Positions 8,038 to 16,427 of a DNA stretch of 64,000 bases are shown piece by piece. The stretch is from Yersinia massiliensis CCUG 53443 (lineage in GTDB: Bacteria > Pseudomonadota > Gammaproteobacteria > Enterobacterales > Enterobacteriaceae): the NCBI RefSeq assembly GCF_000312485.1, contig NZ_HE997651.1, forward strand, positions 85,164 to 149,163, read 5' to 3'. The notes below the pieces were generated by a model that was not told the DNA's origin, searched no databases, and was given only the letters and a program-made list of their open reading frames with translations. How positions within the stretch are numbered: position 1 is the first letter of the stretch; the number at the start of each line of letters is the position of its first letter. The translations under genes and the position numbers were made by a program.

Positions 8038-8205
8038 ATAGCGCGAATGATAAGTATCACTCAATAGGGGGTCTGATATCAGGAAGGGATGATTAAGGGG
8101 GGATGTCACTTGTATCTCAATAATGAGTTCCTTCCTTGGAACCCTGTGCCGTATCAATCTATTTAACCGTGTTACGGCACTCACCTATTTATTCGTTTTC
8201 TAATG

Positions 8206-8224
8206 ACTCACTCACTCACTCACT
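8206..8224. repeat. ACTC microsatellite
   Basis: 4.75 tandem copies of ACTC lie between the zntA promoter and the 3' end of yhhN. It is not inside a credible gene, so phase variation of a protein is unlikely. Confidence 0.8.
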
Positions 8225-8253
8225 AACAATGCAAACTGATAGCGAGAGGGACT

Positions 8254-8880
8254 TTATAAATACAGCGACCGGACAATCAAGAAATGCCCGACAAAATAGC
8301 AACCTGCGACAATGGCATCTGATGCACGGAAAGAAAAACGATAGCGATTCAACAACCAAATGCTATAGGAAACCAGTAAGAACAACGTCCCTGCCAGTAA
8401 CGAGAAACTCATGTCTGTACTGCGGGCGAAGTATTGCTCACCTGCCATCCAAACCATTAATAACGTCATACCAACCAAGGCAACGACGGGCCAGCGCATC
8501 TCATCCAATTTGGTCCAGACAGTCGCGAGCAGTAAGGCGCCGATGATGATTAAAACCAAAGGCAACGGCCAGAAGAACGTAAAGGTCATCTGGCTGGCAA
8601 AGCTGATGGTATACAGTAAATGGGATAGGAAGAACGCGCCTAGCGCATAAAGTAAGCGCTCACTGGGTAGCAGCAATAAGGCATCGGCAACTAAGGTCGC
8701 CAGCAAGCCTAGTACGATAAGATAACCGGCAGGGCCAAGAACGGGGGCTTGCCAAGCCAGTAAGAGCAACAGTAACAGGGTGACGGGTTTGAATACCCAA
8801 CGCTGCCAGCGTGGGCCACGGTAAGTTGCATCGACAAACAACCAACCAGAAAAGAATACGGCAAGGAATGGCCAGCTCAT
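8254..8880 (-). CDS. yhhN: YhhN/TMEM86-family membrane protein
   Basis: This 208-residue, very hydrophobic protein has about seven to eight predicted membrane segments. It belongs to the YhhN family, which includes animal TMEM86B lysoplasmalogenase; a role in hydrolysing vinyl-ether lysolipids is established for the animal enzyme but is only an inference for bacteria. It starts at [12 protein letters not shown], and the C-terminal part keeps the family pattern [15 protein letters not shown]. It sits next to zntA as in E. coli but has its own intergenic region, so co-transcription is possible but not shown. Confidence 0.85.
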   Translation of the reverse strand: MSWPFLAVFFSGWLFVDATYRGPRWQRWVFKPVTLLLLLLLAWQAPVLGPAGYLIVLGLLATLVADALLLLPSERLLYALGAFFLSHLLYTISFASQMTFTFFWPLPLVLIIIGALLLATVWTKLDEMRWPVVALVGMTLLMVWMAGEQYFARSTDMSFSLLAGTLFLLVSYSIWLLNRYRFSFRASDAIVAGCYFVGHFLIVRSLYL

Positions 8881-9171
8881 TATTTATCCTTTTTTCTATG
8901 CAGGTTTCAGCGAGATACCTGACTTGTCATAAAAAAGACGCAACGGCAATAACATCAAATATATACCTGAATAAGTGTAAAGGATGGAGGGCAAGAGCGA
9001 TAGAGACGAGATGCAGGATTTGTCTGTTTTATGACACATAATGCGTAGCAGTACGCATAATCAGATATCGCGGTTGAATCAGCCTGTGTGGGTCTTGGTC
9101 TTGTTTGACCCACATGATATGTTAACGCCGATTTCATTCCGCTAAATCAAGGGATAGAGGCAGATAACGCC

Positions 9172-9492
9172 ATGGCTAATGAACAGTTACTTTATCGTAT
9201 TCAATTTATTAATAACGGTAAGAATTATCAGCTCTATGTTCGAGAAATCGGGCCGAGTACCCTATTTGGATTTATTGAGATTGCTGATTTTGTCTTCGAT
9301 AGCCAATCAACACTGCTGGTGGACCCTTCAACAGAAAAACTGAAAACAGAGTTTTCGGGCGTTAACCGTAGCTATATCCCTCTGCATTCCGTGATTCGTA
9401 TTGATGCTGTGACGGAAAAAGGCAGCGCGCGGATCTCTGAATTGGGCAGCAATGTGATGAGTTTCCCCTATTTACCCGGCAATAAGCCCTAA
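9172..9492 (+). CDS. DUF1820-family protein
   Basis: This 106-residue soluble protein has no signal peptide. The stretches LYVREIGPSTLFGFIEI, LLVDPSTEKLKTEF and RSYIPLHSVIRIDAV are typical of the DUF1820 family, found widely in gamma-proteobacteria and of unknown function. It is divergent from yhhN and lies 56 bp before yhhM on the same strand, so the two may be co-transcribed. E. coli lacks a gene at this place between yhhN and yhhM, which makes it a lineage-specific gain or an E. coli loss. An AGAGG sequence 13 bases upstream is a weak ribosome binding site. Confidence 0.85.
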   Translation: MANEQLLYRIQFINNGKNYQLYVREIGPSTLFGFIEIADFVFDSQSTLLVDPSTEKLKTEFSGVNRSYIPLHSVIRIDAVTEKGSARISELGSNVMSFPYLPGNKP

Positions 9493-9548
9493 GGGCTGTC
9501 AAAAAACTCATTACTCACGTTTGAACAAGATTTTTCAGGTAATACCGT

Positions 9549-9920
9549 ATGAGCAAACCGCCCTTATTATTGATTGCAGTCGTGGTGTTGATCGCGGTTC
9601 TAGCGACTCGCCAGTATTGGCAGAAAAAAAAGCAGGATGCAGAAAACGATCGTTCGCCAGTACGTAGTTTGCAAGTCGAAGTAGCGGAAAAGCGGGAAGT
9701 GTTGGCACCTAATCGCCGCTCCCGTCAGCGTGAAGAGATTGTTGCAGAAGAAAAACGCTATGAGGTGTATTTCCAGCCGCTTCTCAGCAGCATCGATGCT
9801 TCAACTGACAGTAAAATCAAAATGATCGTACCGCAGCAGGAATTCAACCGTATAGAGCAAGGTGCAAAGGGAACATTACGTTTACAAGGCACCCGCTATA
9901 TTGGTTTTGTCCCAAACTAA
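9549..9920 (+). CDS. yhhM: YhhM, DUF2500-family membrane-anchored protein
   Basis: This 123-residue protein has one N-terminal membrane segment (PPLLLIAVVVLIAVLAT), then a charged linker and a small C-terminal domain of the DUF2500 family (YEVYFQP ... GTLRLQGTRYIGF). The E. coli counterpart YhhM has the same N-terminus (MSKPPL), the RRSRQ linker motif and the KGTL..GTR ending. Function unknown. The domain probably faces the periplasm. Neighbours yhhN, yhhL and rsmD match the E. coli order. Confidence 0.9.
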   Translation: MSKPPLLLIAVVVLIAVLATRQYWQKKKQDAENDRSPVRSLQVEVAEKREVLAPNRRSRQREEIVAEEKRYEVYFQPLLSSIDASTDSKIKMIVPQQEFNRIEQGAKGTLRLQGTRYIGFVPN

Positions 9921-9925
9921 ATCGC

Positions 9926-9969
9926 GACAACAGTTAATTACATGACAACAGTTAATCACATGGTAACAG
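9926..9969. repeat. 18-bp tandem repeat after yhhM
   Basis: Two copies of an 18-bp unit, GACAACAGTTAATTACAT (second copy with one change), and a partial third (GGTAACAG) lie right after the yhhM stop, in the gap between convergent yhhM and yhhL. Confidence 0.75.
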
Positions 9970-10010
9970 CCTAGAAATAATCGTTCAGAACGTTGTTATG
10001 TCACGGCGGA

Positions 10011-10283
10011 TTATTTTTTAGGCAGTGGTGGTTGTTTCTTTTGCCAAGCCAGTAATTCGAATACGCCGAACACAAAAATTTTAAACTGTTGCAAGCCGCT
10101 GATCGGTTGGTCTTTCGGCTGAGTTGACTTGAGCAGAACCAGTTGCAGGCCATGCATCAACACCATGAATATCATGGCAACATTGATAAAATACTTTAAG
10201 GGGGAAGGGAACGGCTGAAACAGATTCAGCAGTAAGAAGAACCATACCCCTAACATCAATAAGCGACCGAGATTAATCCACAT
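10011..10283 (-). CDS. yhhL: YhhL, DUF1145-family membrane protein
   Basis: This 90-residue protein has two or three membrane segments (LLMLGVWFFLLLNLFQPF, FINVAMIFMVLMHGLQLVLL) and a basic C-terminus, as in the E. coli YhhL/DUF1145 family. Function unknown. The start at 10283 is chosen because the open frame further upstream lies within rsmD and the family begins at MWINLGRLLML. It overlaps the end of rsmD by 11 bases, the arrangement seen in E. coli, so the two genes form one operon. Confidence 0.9.
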   Translation of the reverse strand: MWINLGRLLMLGVWFFLLLNLFQPFPSPLKYFINVAMIFMVLMHGLQLVLLKSTQPKDQPISGLQQFKIFVFGVFELLAWQKKQPPLPKK

Positions 10284-10926
10284 GGTGTTGCTCCTGTTCT
10301 TCAACTGAGTCCGCGTTTCGGTGAGTCTCTTGGTGGCGTATATAGAGGCGATAGGCCACTTGTCCCGCAATCTTCTCACGGTGCAATTGCCAATTGGCCG
10401 GAACATCGGTGGCCGCGCTTTCGGCCTCGGCTTCGACATAAATCCAAGCCTCGGGAGTCAGCCAGTTAAATTGTTCCAGCAGATTGATGGTTTCAGCTAA
10501 CAAGCCTTGGCGAAAAGGGGGGTCAAGGAAGACCAAATCGAAAGGTTGCCCTGGTTGAGCTAACCACTGAAGCGCGTTGGTATTCACAACTTGCCCATTT
10601 TCGGCGCTCAGTAACGACAGATTATTGCTCAATTGTTTCGCAACGTACCGGTCAGATTCCAGCAGCGTAGCTTCGCGAGCATAACGGGATAACGCTTCTA
10701 GCCCCAAAGCACCGCTACCGGCAAAGCAATCAAGGCAGCGAACACCCTGAATCATAGGGGCAAGCCAGTTAAATAGCGTCTCCCTGACGCGATCTGTGGT
10801 GGGGCGCAGGCCTGGGCTATTGGGGACAGGTAATTTACGCCCCCGCCATTTGCCACCAATGATACGGATTTGTCCTGCGGACTGTTGTGGTGCTTGTTTG
10901 TCTTTTGCTGTTGGTCGCTTTGCCAT
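10273..10926 (-). CDS. rsmD: 16S rRNA (guanine(966)-N(2))-methyltransferase
   Basis: RsmD (217 residues) methylates G966 of 16S rRNA in the small subunit using S-adenosylmethionine. The N-terminus has the RNA-binding stretch IRIIGGKWRGRKLPVP and PTTDRVRETLFNWL. The SAM-binding motif is CLDCFAGSGALGLEALSR, and the catalytic motif is VFLDPPF (NPPF/DPPF type). It is divergent from ftsY, with about 280 bp between them, and is followed by overlapping yhhL. The C-terminus is slightly longer and more acidic than in E. coli. Confidence 0.96.
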   Translation of the reverse strand: MAKRPTAKDKQAPQQSAGQIRIIGGKWRGRKLPVPNSPGLRPTTDRVRETLFNWLAPMIQGVRCLDCFAGSGALGLEALSRYAREATLLESDRYVAKQLSNNLSLLSAENGQVVNTNALQWLAQPGQPFDLVFLDPPFRQGLLAETINLLEQFNWLTPEAWIYVEAEAESAATDVPANWQLHREKIAGQVAYRLYIRHQETHRNADSVEEQEQHHVD

Positions 10927-11208
10927 AAGTCGCTTTGCTTGAAAATTGGCCAGTATTGCAGCACTGAATAAATGAATTGGTTCTATTCTACCTATGTGTG
11001 CAGTGCTGAGGAAAGGTTATATCCTCGTCGACCATGAAGCGTGATGGGGTGAGTTGCTTATCAACAGCGTTAATCCGTTTCGAGAAGGTTTTCCTGATTG
11101 AATTCACAATAGAAAGCAGCATCGTGCGCGTGTTGCTGTTCAGGGGAAAGTGATAGACTGGCGAACTATTATCTTATTTATGTAAACCCAAAGTAATTAG
11201 AGTCCAAA

Positions 11209-12777
11209 ATGGCAAAAGAAAAAAAACGCGGATTTTTTTCCTGGCTGGGTCTTGGCCGTCAGAGTGAAGAACAAACAGCAGAGCCATTGGCTACTGATAA
11301 AGAGAGTGTTGCTGGTGAAGCTGAGCAGCAGCCTATCCACGAACAGCGGCCGATCAACGAACAAGCGCCGATCACCAATGAGCAAGCTATCCGCGATGAA
11401 CATGCTGAAGCTGTTCCTGAAAGCGCCTCCGTTGAAGACGCTGAATCACGCGAACCGATAGCCGAACATTCCGCAGTCACACTAGGTGAGTGGGACAGTG
11501 CTGTTATCAGTGAAGCCGCCGCCGAAACGTTGCCGGAAGTCGAGGTTGAACCAACAGCACAAGTCGTTGATGAGCCGATTGATTTCTCTACCGAACCTGA
11601 GTATTTGCAGCATCATTTTTCTGCAAATCAGCAGGAGAGCGATAATGTTGCACAGTGGGATGAAGGCACGGTTAGCGCGCCAGAATTGCCAATAACAGAA
11701 GAGAATATTGTTATCGATGTGGCCGAAACATCGGCATCGCAAGCGATTGTTGGCGACGTTATCGCCGAAGAAGACGTAGAAGAAGATATTGAACCAGAAG
11801 AAGAACCTGAACACGTCCTTGCCTCAGTTGCCGTACAGGAACAGGAGCGGCCAACGAAAGAGGGTTTCTTCGCGCGATTAAAACGCAGCTTAATTAAAAC
11901 CAAACAGAATCTCGGTTCTGGTTTTATGGGGTTGTTCAGTGGTAAGAAAATCGACGACGATCTCTTTGATGAGCTGGAAGAACAGCTCCTGATCGCCGAC
12001 GTTGGCGTTGAAACGACCCGCAAAATCATTTCCTCGTTAACTGAGCATGCTAGCCGGAAGCAATTAAAAGATGCCGAAGCACTCTATGGCAAGCTCAAAG
12101 AGGAAATGTCCGAAATTCTGGCTAAAGTAGATAAACCATTGGATGTCCGTGGCAAAAATCCGTATGTCATCTTAATGGTCGGCGTCAATGGCGTGGGTAA
12201 AACAACCACCATCGGTAAGCTGGCGCGTCAATTCCAAGCAGAAGGTAAATCGGTGATGTTGGCTGCGGGTGATACATTCCGCGCCGCGGCGGTAGAACAG
12301 CTTCAAGTCTGGGGTGAGCGCAACAAGATTGCCGTGGTTGCTCAACATACCGGTGCAGACTCAGCGTCGGTCATTTTCGATGCCATTCAGGCGGCTAAAG
12401 CCCGTGGTATTGATGTGTTACTGGCCGACACCGCAGGGCGTTTACAGAATAAAGCGCATCTGATGGAAGAGCTGAAGAAGATTGTCCGCGTGATGAAAAA
12501 GCTGGACGGCGATGCCCCACATGAGGTTATGCTGACGTTAGATGCCAGTACCGGACAAAATGCGGTCAGTCAGGCAAAACTCTTTAATGAAGCAGTGGGT
12601 CTGACTGGGATTACACTGACTAAACTGGATGGTACCGCTAAAGGCGGGGTTATCTTTGCTATTGCAGACCAGTTTGGTATCCCTATCCGTTATATCGGTG
12701 TTGGGGAAGGTATAGAAGATTTACGGCCATTCAAGGCTGACGATTTTATTGAGGCTCTTTTTGCCCGAGAGGATTAA
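11209..12777 (+). CDS. ftsY: Signal recognition particle receptor FtsY
   Basis: FtsY (522 residues) is the SRP receptor GTPase that docks ribosome-nascent chain complexes at the inner membrane for SecYEG insertion. A short basic N-terminus is followed by a long acidic A region (about residues 15-210), including an imperfect repeat of the type PI-x-EQ (PIHEQRPINEQAPITNEQA). The NG domain follows with GVNGVGKTTTIGKLA (P-loop), DTFRAAAVEQL, DTAGRLQNK and TKLDGTAKGG. It starts the ftsYEX operon, five bases before ftsE. It is a little longer than the E. coli protein because of the acidic region. Confidence 0.98.
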   Translation: MAKEKKRGFFSWLGLGRQSEEQTAEPLATDKESVAGEAEQQPIHEQRPINEQAPITNEQAIRDEHAEAVPESASVEDAESREPIAEHSAVTLGEWDSAVISEAAAETLPEVEVEPTAQVVDEPIDFSTEPEYLQHHFSANQQESDNVAQWDEGTVSAPELPITEENIVIDVAETSASQAIVGDVIAEEDVEEDIEPEEEPEHVLASVAVQEQERPTKEGFFARLKRSLIKTKQNLGSGFMGLFSGKKIDDDLFDELEEQLLIADVGVETTRKIISSLTEHASRKQLKDAEALYGKLKEEMSEILAKVDKPLDVRGKNPYVILMVGVNGVGKTTTIGKLARQFQAEGKSVMLAAGDTFRAAAVEQLQVWGERNKIAVVAQHTGADSASVIFDAIQAAKARGIDVLLADTAGRLQNKAHLMEELKKIVRVMKKLDGDAPHEVMLTLDASTGQNAVSQAKLFNEAVGLTGITLTKLDGTAKGGVIFAIADQFGIPIRYIGVGEGIEDLRPFKADDFIEALFARED

Positions 12778-12782
12778 TACGG

Positions 12783-13451
12783 ATGATTCGCTTTGAACAG
12801 GTCAGTAAAGCTTATCTAGGCGGACGGCAGGCGCTGCAAGGGGTCGATTTTCACCTGCGTCCAGCGGAAATGGCGTTTTTAACCGGCCATTCAGGGGCAG
12901 GGAAAAGTACGCTGCTGAAACTGATTTGTGGTATCGAGCGCCCCAGTGCTGGCCATATTTGGTTCGGTGGTCACGATATCAGCCGCTTGAAAAACCGCGA
13001 AGTGCCGTTCTTGCGCCGCCAGATCGGGATGATCTTCCAAGATCACCATCTGCTATTGGACAGAACGGTTTACGACAATGTTGCTATGCCTCTAATTATC
13101 GCCGGTGCGAGCACGGAAGATATTCGCCGTAGGGTGTCTGCGGCGCTGGATAAAGTTGGTCTGCTGGATAAAGCGAAGAACTTCCCGATTCAGCTTTCCG
13201 GTGGTGAGCAGCAACGTGTCGGTATTGCTCGTGCGGTAGTGAATAAACCCGCGGTATTACTGGCGGATGAACCCACTGGTAACTTGGACGATGCACTTTC
13301 TGAAGGCATTTTGCGCTTATTTGAAGAGTTTAACCGTGTGGGTGTGACTGTCTTGATGGCGACTCATGATACGTCGTTAATTGCTAGGCGGCGCTACCCC
13401 ATTCTGACGTTAAGTCAGGGGCGGATGTTAGGAGCGCATCATGGCGAATAA
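12783..13451 (+). CDS. ftsE: Cell division ATP-binding protein FtsE
   Basis: FtsE (222 residues) is the ATPase of the FtsEX complex, which sits at the division septum and activates peptidoglycan amidases through EnvC. Walker A is GHSGAGKST (residues 35-43), the ABC signature is [14 protein letters not shown] and Walker B is [12 protein letters not shown], with the switch histidine in MATHD. It begins five bases after the ftsY stop and overlaps ftsX by 11 bases, indicating translational coupling. Confidence 0.98.
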   Translation: MIRFEQVSKAYLGGRQALQGVDFHLRPAEMAFLTGHSGAGKSTLLKLICGIERPSAGHIWFGGHDISRLKNREVPFLRRQIGMIFQDHHLLLDRTVYDNVAMPLIIAGASTEDIRRRVSAALDKVGLLDKAKNFPIQLSGGEQQRVGIARAVVNKPAVLLADEPTGNLDDALSEGILRLFEEFNRVGVTVLMATHDTSLIARRRYPILTLSQGRMLGAHHGE

Positions 13452-14394
13452 TGCACAAAAAGCAAAAACCAAGGCGCTGAAAGGCGGGTGGCGCGAACAG
13501 TGGCGCTATTCTTGGGTCAATGCGATTGCCGATATGATGCGTCAGCCCTTAGCAACGCTGCTAACGGTGATGGTTATTGCTATCTCGCTGACACTGCCAA
13601 GTGTCTGTTATATCGTGTGGAAAAACGTCAGCCAGGCAGCGGATCAATGGTATCCAACCCCACAATTGACGGTTTATCTGGATAAGGCACTGGATGATAA
13701 CGCGGCTGAAAATGTTGTCACTACACTGAAAGCAGAAGCCGGTGTTGAGAAAGTCAATTATCTGTCGCGAGAAGAAGCGATGGGTGAGTTCCGTAACTGG
13801 TCAGGTTTTGGCGGTGCGCTGGATATGCTGGAAGAAAACCCGTTGCCAGCGGTTGCCATCATCACTCCTAAACTGGATTTCCAAAGCTCGGGCACACTGG
13901 ACACCTTGCGTGACAGAGTGAGCAAAGTCGAGGGTGTCGCTGAAGTTCGCATGGATGACAGTTGGTTTGCCCGCTTGGCTGCGTTGACGGGGTTAGTGGG
14001 TCAAGTTGCGGCGATGATTGGCGTCTTGATGGTGATCGCAGTGTTCTTGGTCATTGGTAACAGTGTGCGGCTCAGTATCTTCAGCCGTCGCGATACCATC
14101 AATGTGATGAAGCTCATTGGCGCGACTGATGGATTCATTTTACGGCCCTTCCTGAACGGTGGGGCGATGCTGGGCTTCGGTGGTGCGGTGCTGTCGCTGA
14201 TTCTGTCTGAAGCACTGGTGTGGAAGTTAGGCTCGGTGGTCACGCAAGTGGCGACGGTGTTCGGCACGAGCTTTACACTACATGGCTTAAGTTGGGATGA
14301 ATCCCTACTGCTGGTGTTGATCTCCGCCATGATTGGCTGGATCGCTGCTTGGTTGGCAACGGTGCAACATTTACGCCGATTTACACCGCAATAA
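13441..14394 (+). CDS. ftsX: Cell division protein FtsX
   Basis: FtsX (317 residues) is the four-TM partner of FtsE. A cytoplasmic basic N-terminus leads to the first membrane segment ([19 protein letters not shown]), a large periplasmic domain that recruits EnvC, then three C-terminal segments ending at [13 protein letters not shown]. The motif [20 protein letters not shown] is well conserved with E. coli. The cytoplasmic N-terminal tail is about 35 residues shorter than in E. coli. A strong hairpin lies 15 bp after the stop. Confidence 0.97.
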   Translation: MANNAQKAKTKALKGGWREQWRYSWVNAIADMMRQPLATLLTVMVIAISLTLPSVCYIVWKNVSQAADQWYPTPQLTVYLDKALDDNAAENVVTTLKAEAGVEKVNYLSREEAMGEFRNWSGFGGALDMLEENPLPAVAIITPKLDFQSSGTLDTLRDRVSKVEGVAEVRMDDSWFARLAALTGLVGQVAAMIGVLMVIAVFLVIGNSVRLSIFSRRDTINVMKLIGATDGFILRPFLNGGAMLGFGGAVLSLILSEALVWKLGSVVTQVATVFGTSFTLHGLSWDESLLLVLISAMIGWIAAWLATVQHLRRFTPQ

Positions 14395-14409
14395 AGAATG
14401 TTTGTTATA

Positions 14410-14447
14410 CTCTTTTCCTGCGGTGCTCAGTTAACGCAGGAAAAGAG
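14410..14447 (+). terminator. Perfect 13-bp hairpin after ftsX
   Basis: CTCTTTTCCTGCG and its exact complement enclose a 12-base loop between ftsX and rpoH. No T-run follows, so it may be an RNA 3'-end or processing structure rather than a simple terminator. Confidence 0.5.
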
Positions 14448-14538
14448 GCTCTGTTTACCACTAAATGATATCGATGTTTCCTGCTACACACAGCCAGTTT
14501 CCTGTGACGATCCACTGCAAAAAATGTGATCCAGTTTG

Positions 14539-14565
14539 AACTTTTATGGCAACATCCGGTCGAAC
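14539..14565 (+). promoter_or_regulatory. sigmaE-type promoter of rpoH
   Basis: GAACTT (14539-14544) is followed 16 bp later by TCGAA (14561-14565). This matches the position and sequence of the E. coli rpoH P3 promoter (GAACTT, 16 bp, TCTGA) recognised by sigmaE under envelope and extreme heat stress. Confidence 0.75.
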
Positions 14566-14677
14566 AACACAGTGAAATGATAAGGTGCCCAGCGCTTGAA
14601 TCTGCATAAGCAGATGCTAAAATATCTGCGCTGAGAGAAATCTGCACTATAAGCCAAATGCAATGAGAGGGTTTTGA

Positions 14678-15535
14678 ATGACCAAAGAAATGCAAACTTT
14701 AGCCTTAGTACCCCAAGGTAGTCTGGAAGCCTATATTCGGGCTGCCAACGCCTATCCAATGCTGACAGCAGAGGAAGAGCGGGAGCTGGCTGAACGGCTG
14801 CATTACCAGGGCGATCTGGGAGCGGCTAAACAGCTTATCCTGTCTCACCTGCGCTTTGTCGCTCATGTTGCCCGTAATTATTCTGGGTATGGTTTGCCAC
14901 AAGCTGACCTTATCCAAGAAGGTAATATTGGCTTGATGAAAGCGGTTCGTCGCTTCAACCCTGAAGTTGGGGTGCGTCTGGTGTCCTTCGCGGTACATTG
15001 GATCAAAGCAGAAATTCACGAATATGTTCTGCGTAACTGGCGGATTGTTAAAGTCGCAACCACAAAAGCTCAGCGTAAGCTGTTCTTTAATCTGCGTAAA
15101 ACCAAACAGCGTCTGGGTTGGTTTAACCAAGATGAAGTCGAGTTGGTTGCCAAAGAGCTGGGTGTGACCAGTAAAGATGTTCGCGAGATGGAATCACGTA
15201 TGTCCGCTCAGGATATGACGTTCGATCCTTCTCCAGATGACGAAGCACGTGATGGCCAATCTATGGCCCCAGTCCTGTATTTGCAGGATAAAACCTCTGA
15301 TTTTGCCGATGGTATTGAAGAGGATAACTGGGATAACCATGCAGCAGACAAACTGGCTTATGCGTTGGAAGGCTTGGACGAGCGGAGCCAGCATATTATC
15401 CGCGCACGTTGGCTAGACGATGAGAACAAGTCTACGTTGCAAGAATTGGCCGATCAGTACGGCGTTTCTGCCGAGCGTGTTCGCCAGTTAGAAAAAAATG
15501 CGATGAAAAAATTACGTATGGCAATTGAAGCCTAA
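14678..15535 (+). CDS. rpoH: RNA polymerase heat-shock sigma factor sigma-32
   Basis: RpoH (285 residues, family usual 284) directs transcription of heat-shock genes. Region 2 is seen in [34 protein letters not shown], written here only as its parts [15 protein letters not shown] and [13 protein letters not shown]; the RpoH box is near [16 protein letters not shown]; region 4 is the helix-turn-helix [20 protein letters not shown]. In E. coli translation is limited by an mRNA thermosensor formed by the 5' end and early coding region, and DnaK binding plus FtsH proteolysis controls stability; conservation of the protein makes the same likely here. A sigmaE-type promoter lies upstream and a strong terminator follows. 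Confidence 0.98.
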   Translation: MTKEMQTLALVPQGSLEAYIRAANAYPMLTAEEERELAERLHYQGDLGAAKQLILSHLRFVAHVARNYSGYGLPQADLIQEGNIGLMKAVRRFNPEVGVRLVSFAVHWIKAEIHEYVLRNWRIVKVATTKAQRKLFFNLRKTKQRLGWFNQDEVELVAKELGVTSKDVREMESRMSAQDMTFDPSPDDEARDGQSMAPVLYLQDKTSDFADGIEEDNWDNHAADKLAYALEGLDERSQHIIRARWLDDENKSTLQELADQYGVSAERVRQLEKNAMKKLRMAIEA

Positions 15536-15563
15536 TAGGGCGTAACAGCGATTGTGATATGAC

Positions 15564-15597
15564 AAAGGGCGATAGTGATATCGCCCTTTTGCTTTTC
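15564..15597 (+). terminator. rpoH rho-independent terminator
   Basis: A perfect 11-bp stem (AAAGGGCGATA / TATCGCCCTTT) with a GTGA loop, followed by a T-rich tail, 28 bases after the rpoH stop. Confidence 0.9.
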
Positions 15598-15613
15598 TGA
15601 TATTGGCGGCTAA

Positions 15614-16006
15614 TTATCGCTGCCATCCCTGATTATCACGGCTAAATCCGCAGGCGAGCATAAAACCCTCAAGGGCCGCGAGATTTTCAGCGGTGACCTG
15701 CTCGTCACTCATCACCCAGTGTTGAGTTGATGGTAGCTGGCGTAGCGCCTCTTCAATTAGGTATAACCCTACACCCCGACGACGAGTCACCTCCCTGACA
15801 CATAAATCCTCTAGTCTGGCCTCTTGGCCATCCACGACAATTTTCACAGCTCCGAGTAGACGCTCATTGAACCGTGCCGCAAAGAGTGGCTTACCATCGC
15901 TAATCCACTGTTGCCAGTTAGCTTGCTGCTGCTCCGGCCAAATCTTGGCTAAATCGATAAGATCTTGATGAGTAAGGGTGGTGAGTCGTTCAATTGTCAG
16001 TTTCAT
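15614..16006 (-). CDS. panM: PanD maturation factor PanM (PanZ)
   Basis: PanM (130 residues) is a GNAT-fold protein that binds the PanD proenzyme and promotes its self-cleavage to active aspartate decarboxylase, the source of beta-alanine for pantothenate and coenzyme A. The acetyl-CoA-binding pattern is in CVREVTRRRGVGLYLIEEAL (V/R-x-x-R-x-G-x-G), and the C-terminal part FMLACGFSRDNQGW is typical. It converges on rpoH and lies upstream of liv genes as in E. coli. No partner gene is nearby. Confidence 0.93.
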   Translation of the reverse strand: MKLTIERLTTLTHQDLIDLAKIWPEQQQANWQQWISDGKPLFAARFNERLLGAVKIVVDGQEARLEDLCVREVTRRRGVGLYLIEEALRQLPSTQHWVMSDEQVTAENLAALEGFMLACGFSRDNQGWQR

Positions 16007-16427
16007 CGTCGAGAGACCATAAAAAAGTAAAGGATATTGTGCTGTGGTTTATTGTACTAGATCACAGACCAGAGTGTTGTGTAAGTTTTTCTGTACGTCA
16101 GTGGGAGAAAATGTTTTTTCGATACTGCATTTTCCGAGTTTTAACTGAGTAAATGATCACATAAGCAGCATAAGCCACTATCATTTGAGTAAAACCCATT
16201 CAATTTAATCCTAATTTTATGCTGTTTACACCGCTTGTTTCTGCTTGTCTTAGTTGATTTACAGCATAAAACTCCTGTTTAATGACATGAAAAATAAAGT
16301 CTTATTAGAAAAAAGCTACACTTTTGAGACTAAATCATTATTACATATGAATAAAACGTTGCAGCACGATAAAACGTTAAGACCAACACAACAAGCACGT
16401 TCACAATGACAGATGGGGAATTCGCGG
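16007..16427. promoter_or_regulatory. Intergenic region between panM and livK
   Basis: This 421-base AT-rich region must hold the divergent promoters of panM and livK. It contains an exact 11-bp inverted repeat, TTTTATGCTGT (16215-16225) and ACAGCATAAAA (16261-16271), separated by 35 bases. In E. coli the liv genes are controlled by Lrp and the GcvB small RNA, but I cannot assign a site here with confidence. E. coli places livJ in this neighbourhood; no livJ is present. Confidence 0.5.

Noticed and set aside
8048..8059. Fur-like palindrome TGATAAGTATCA upstream of zntA
   Set aside because: Only about two thirds of a Fur box is matched and zinc efflux has no clear iron link; the ZntR operator explains control better.
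8136..8546. 136-residue plus-strand frame over the yhhN 3' end
   Set aside because: Low-complexity translation, antisense to yhhN, includes the ACTC tract.
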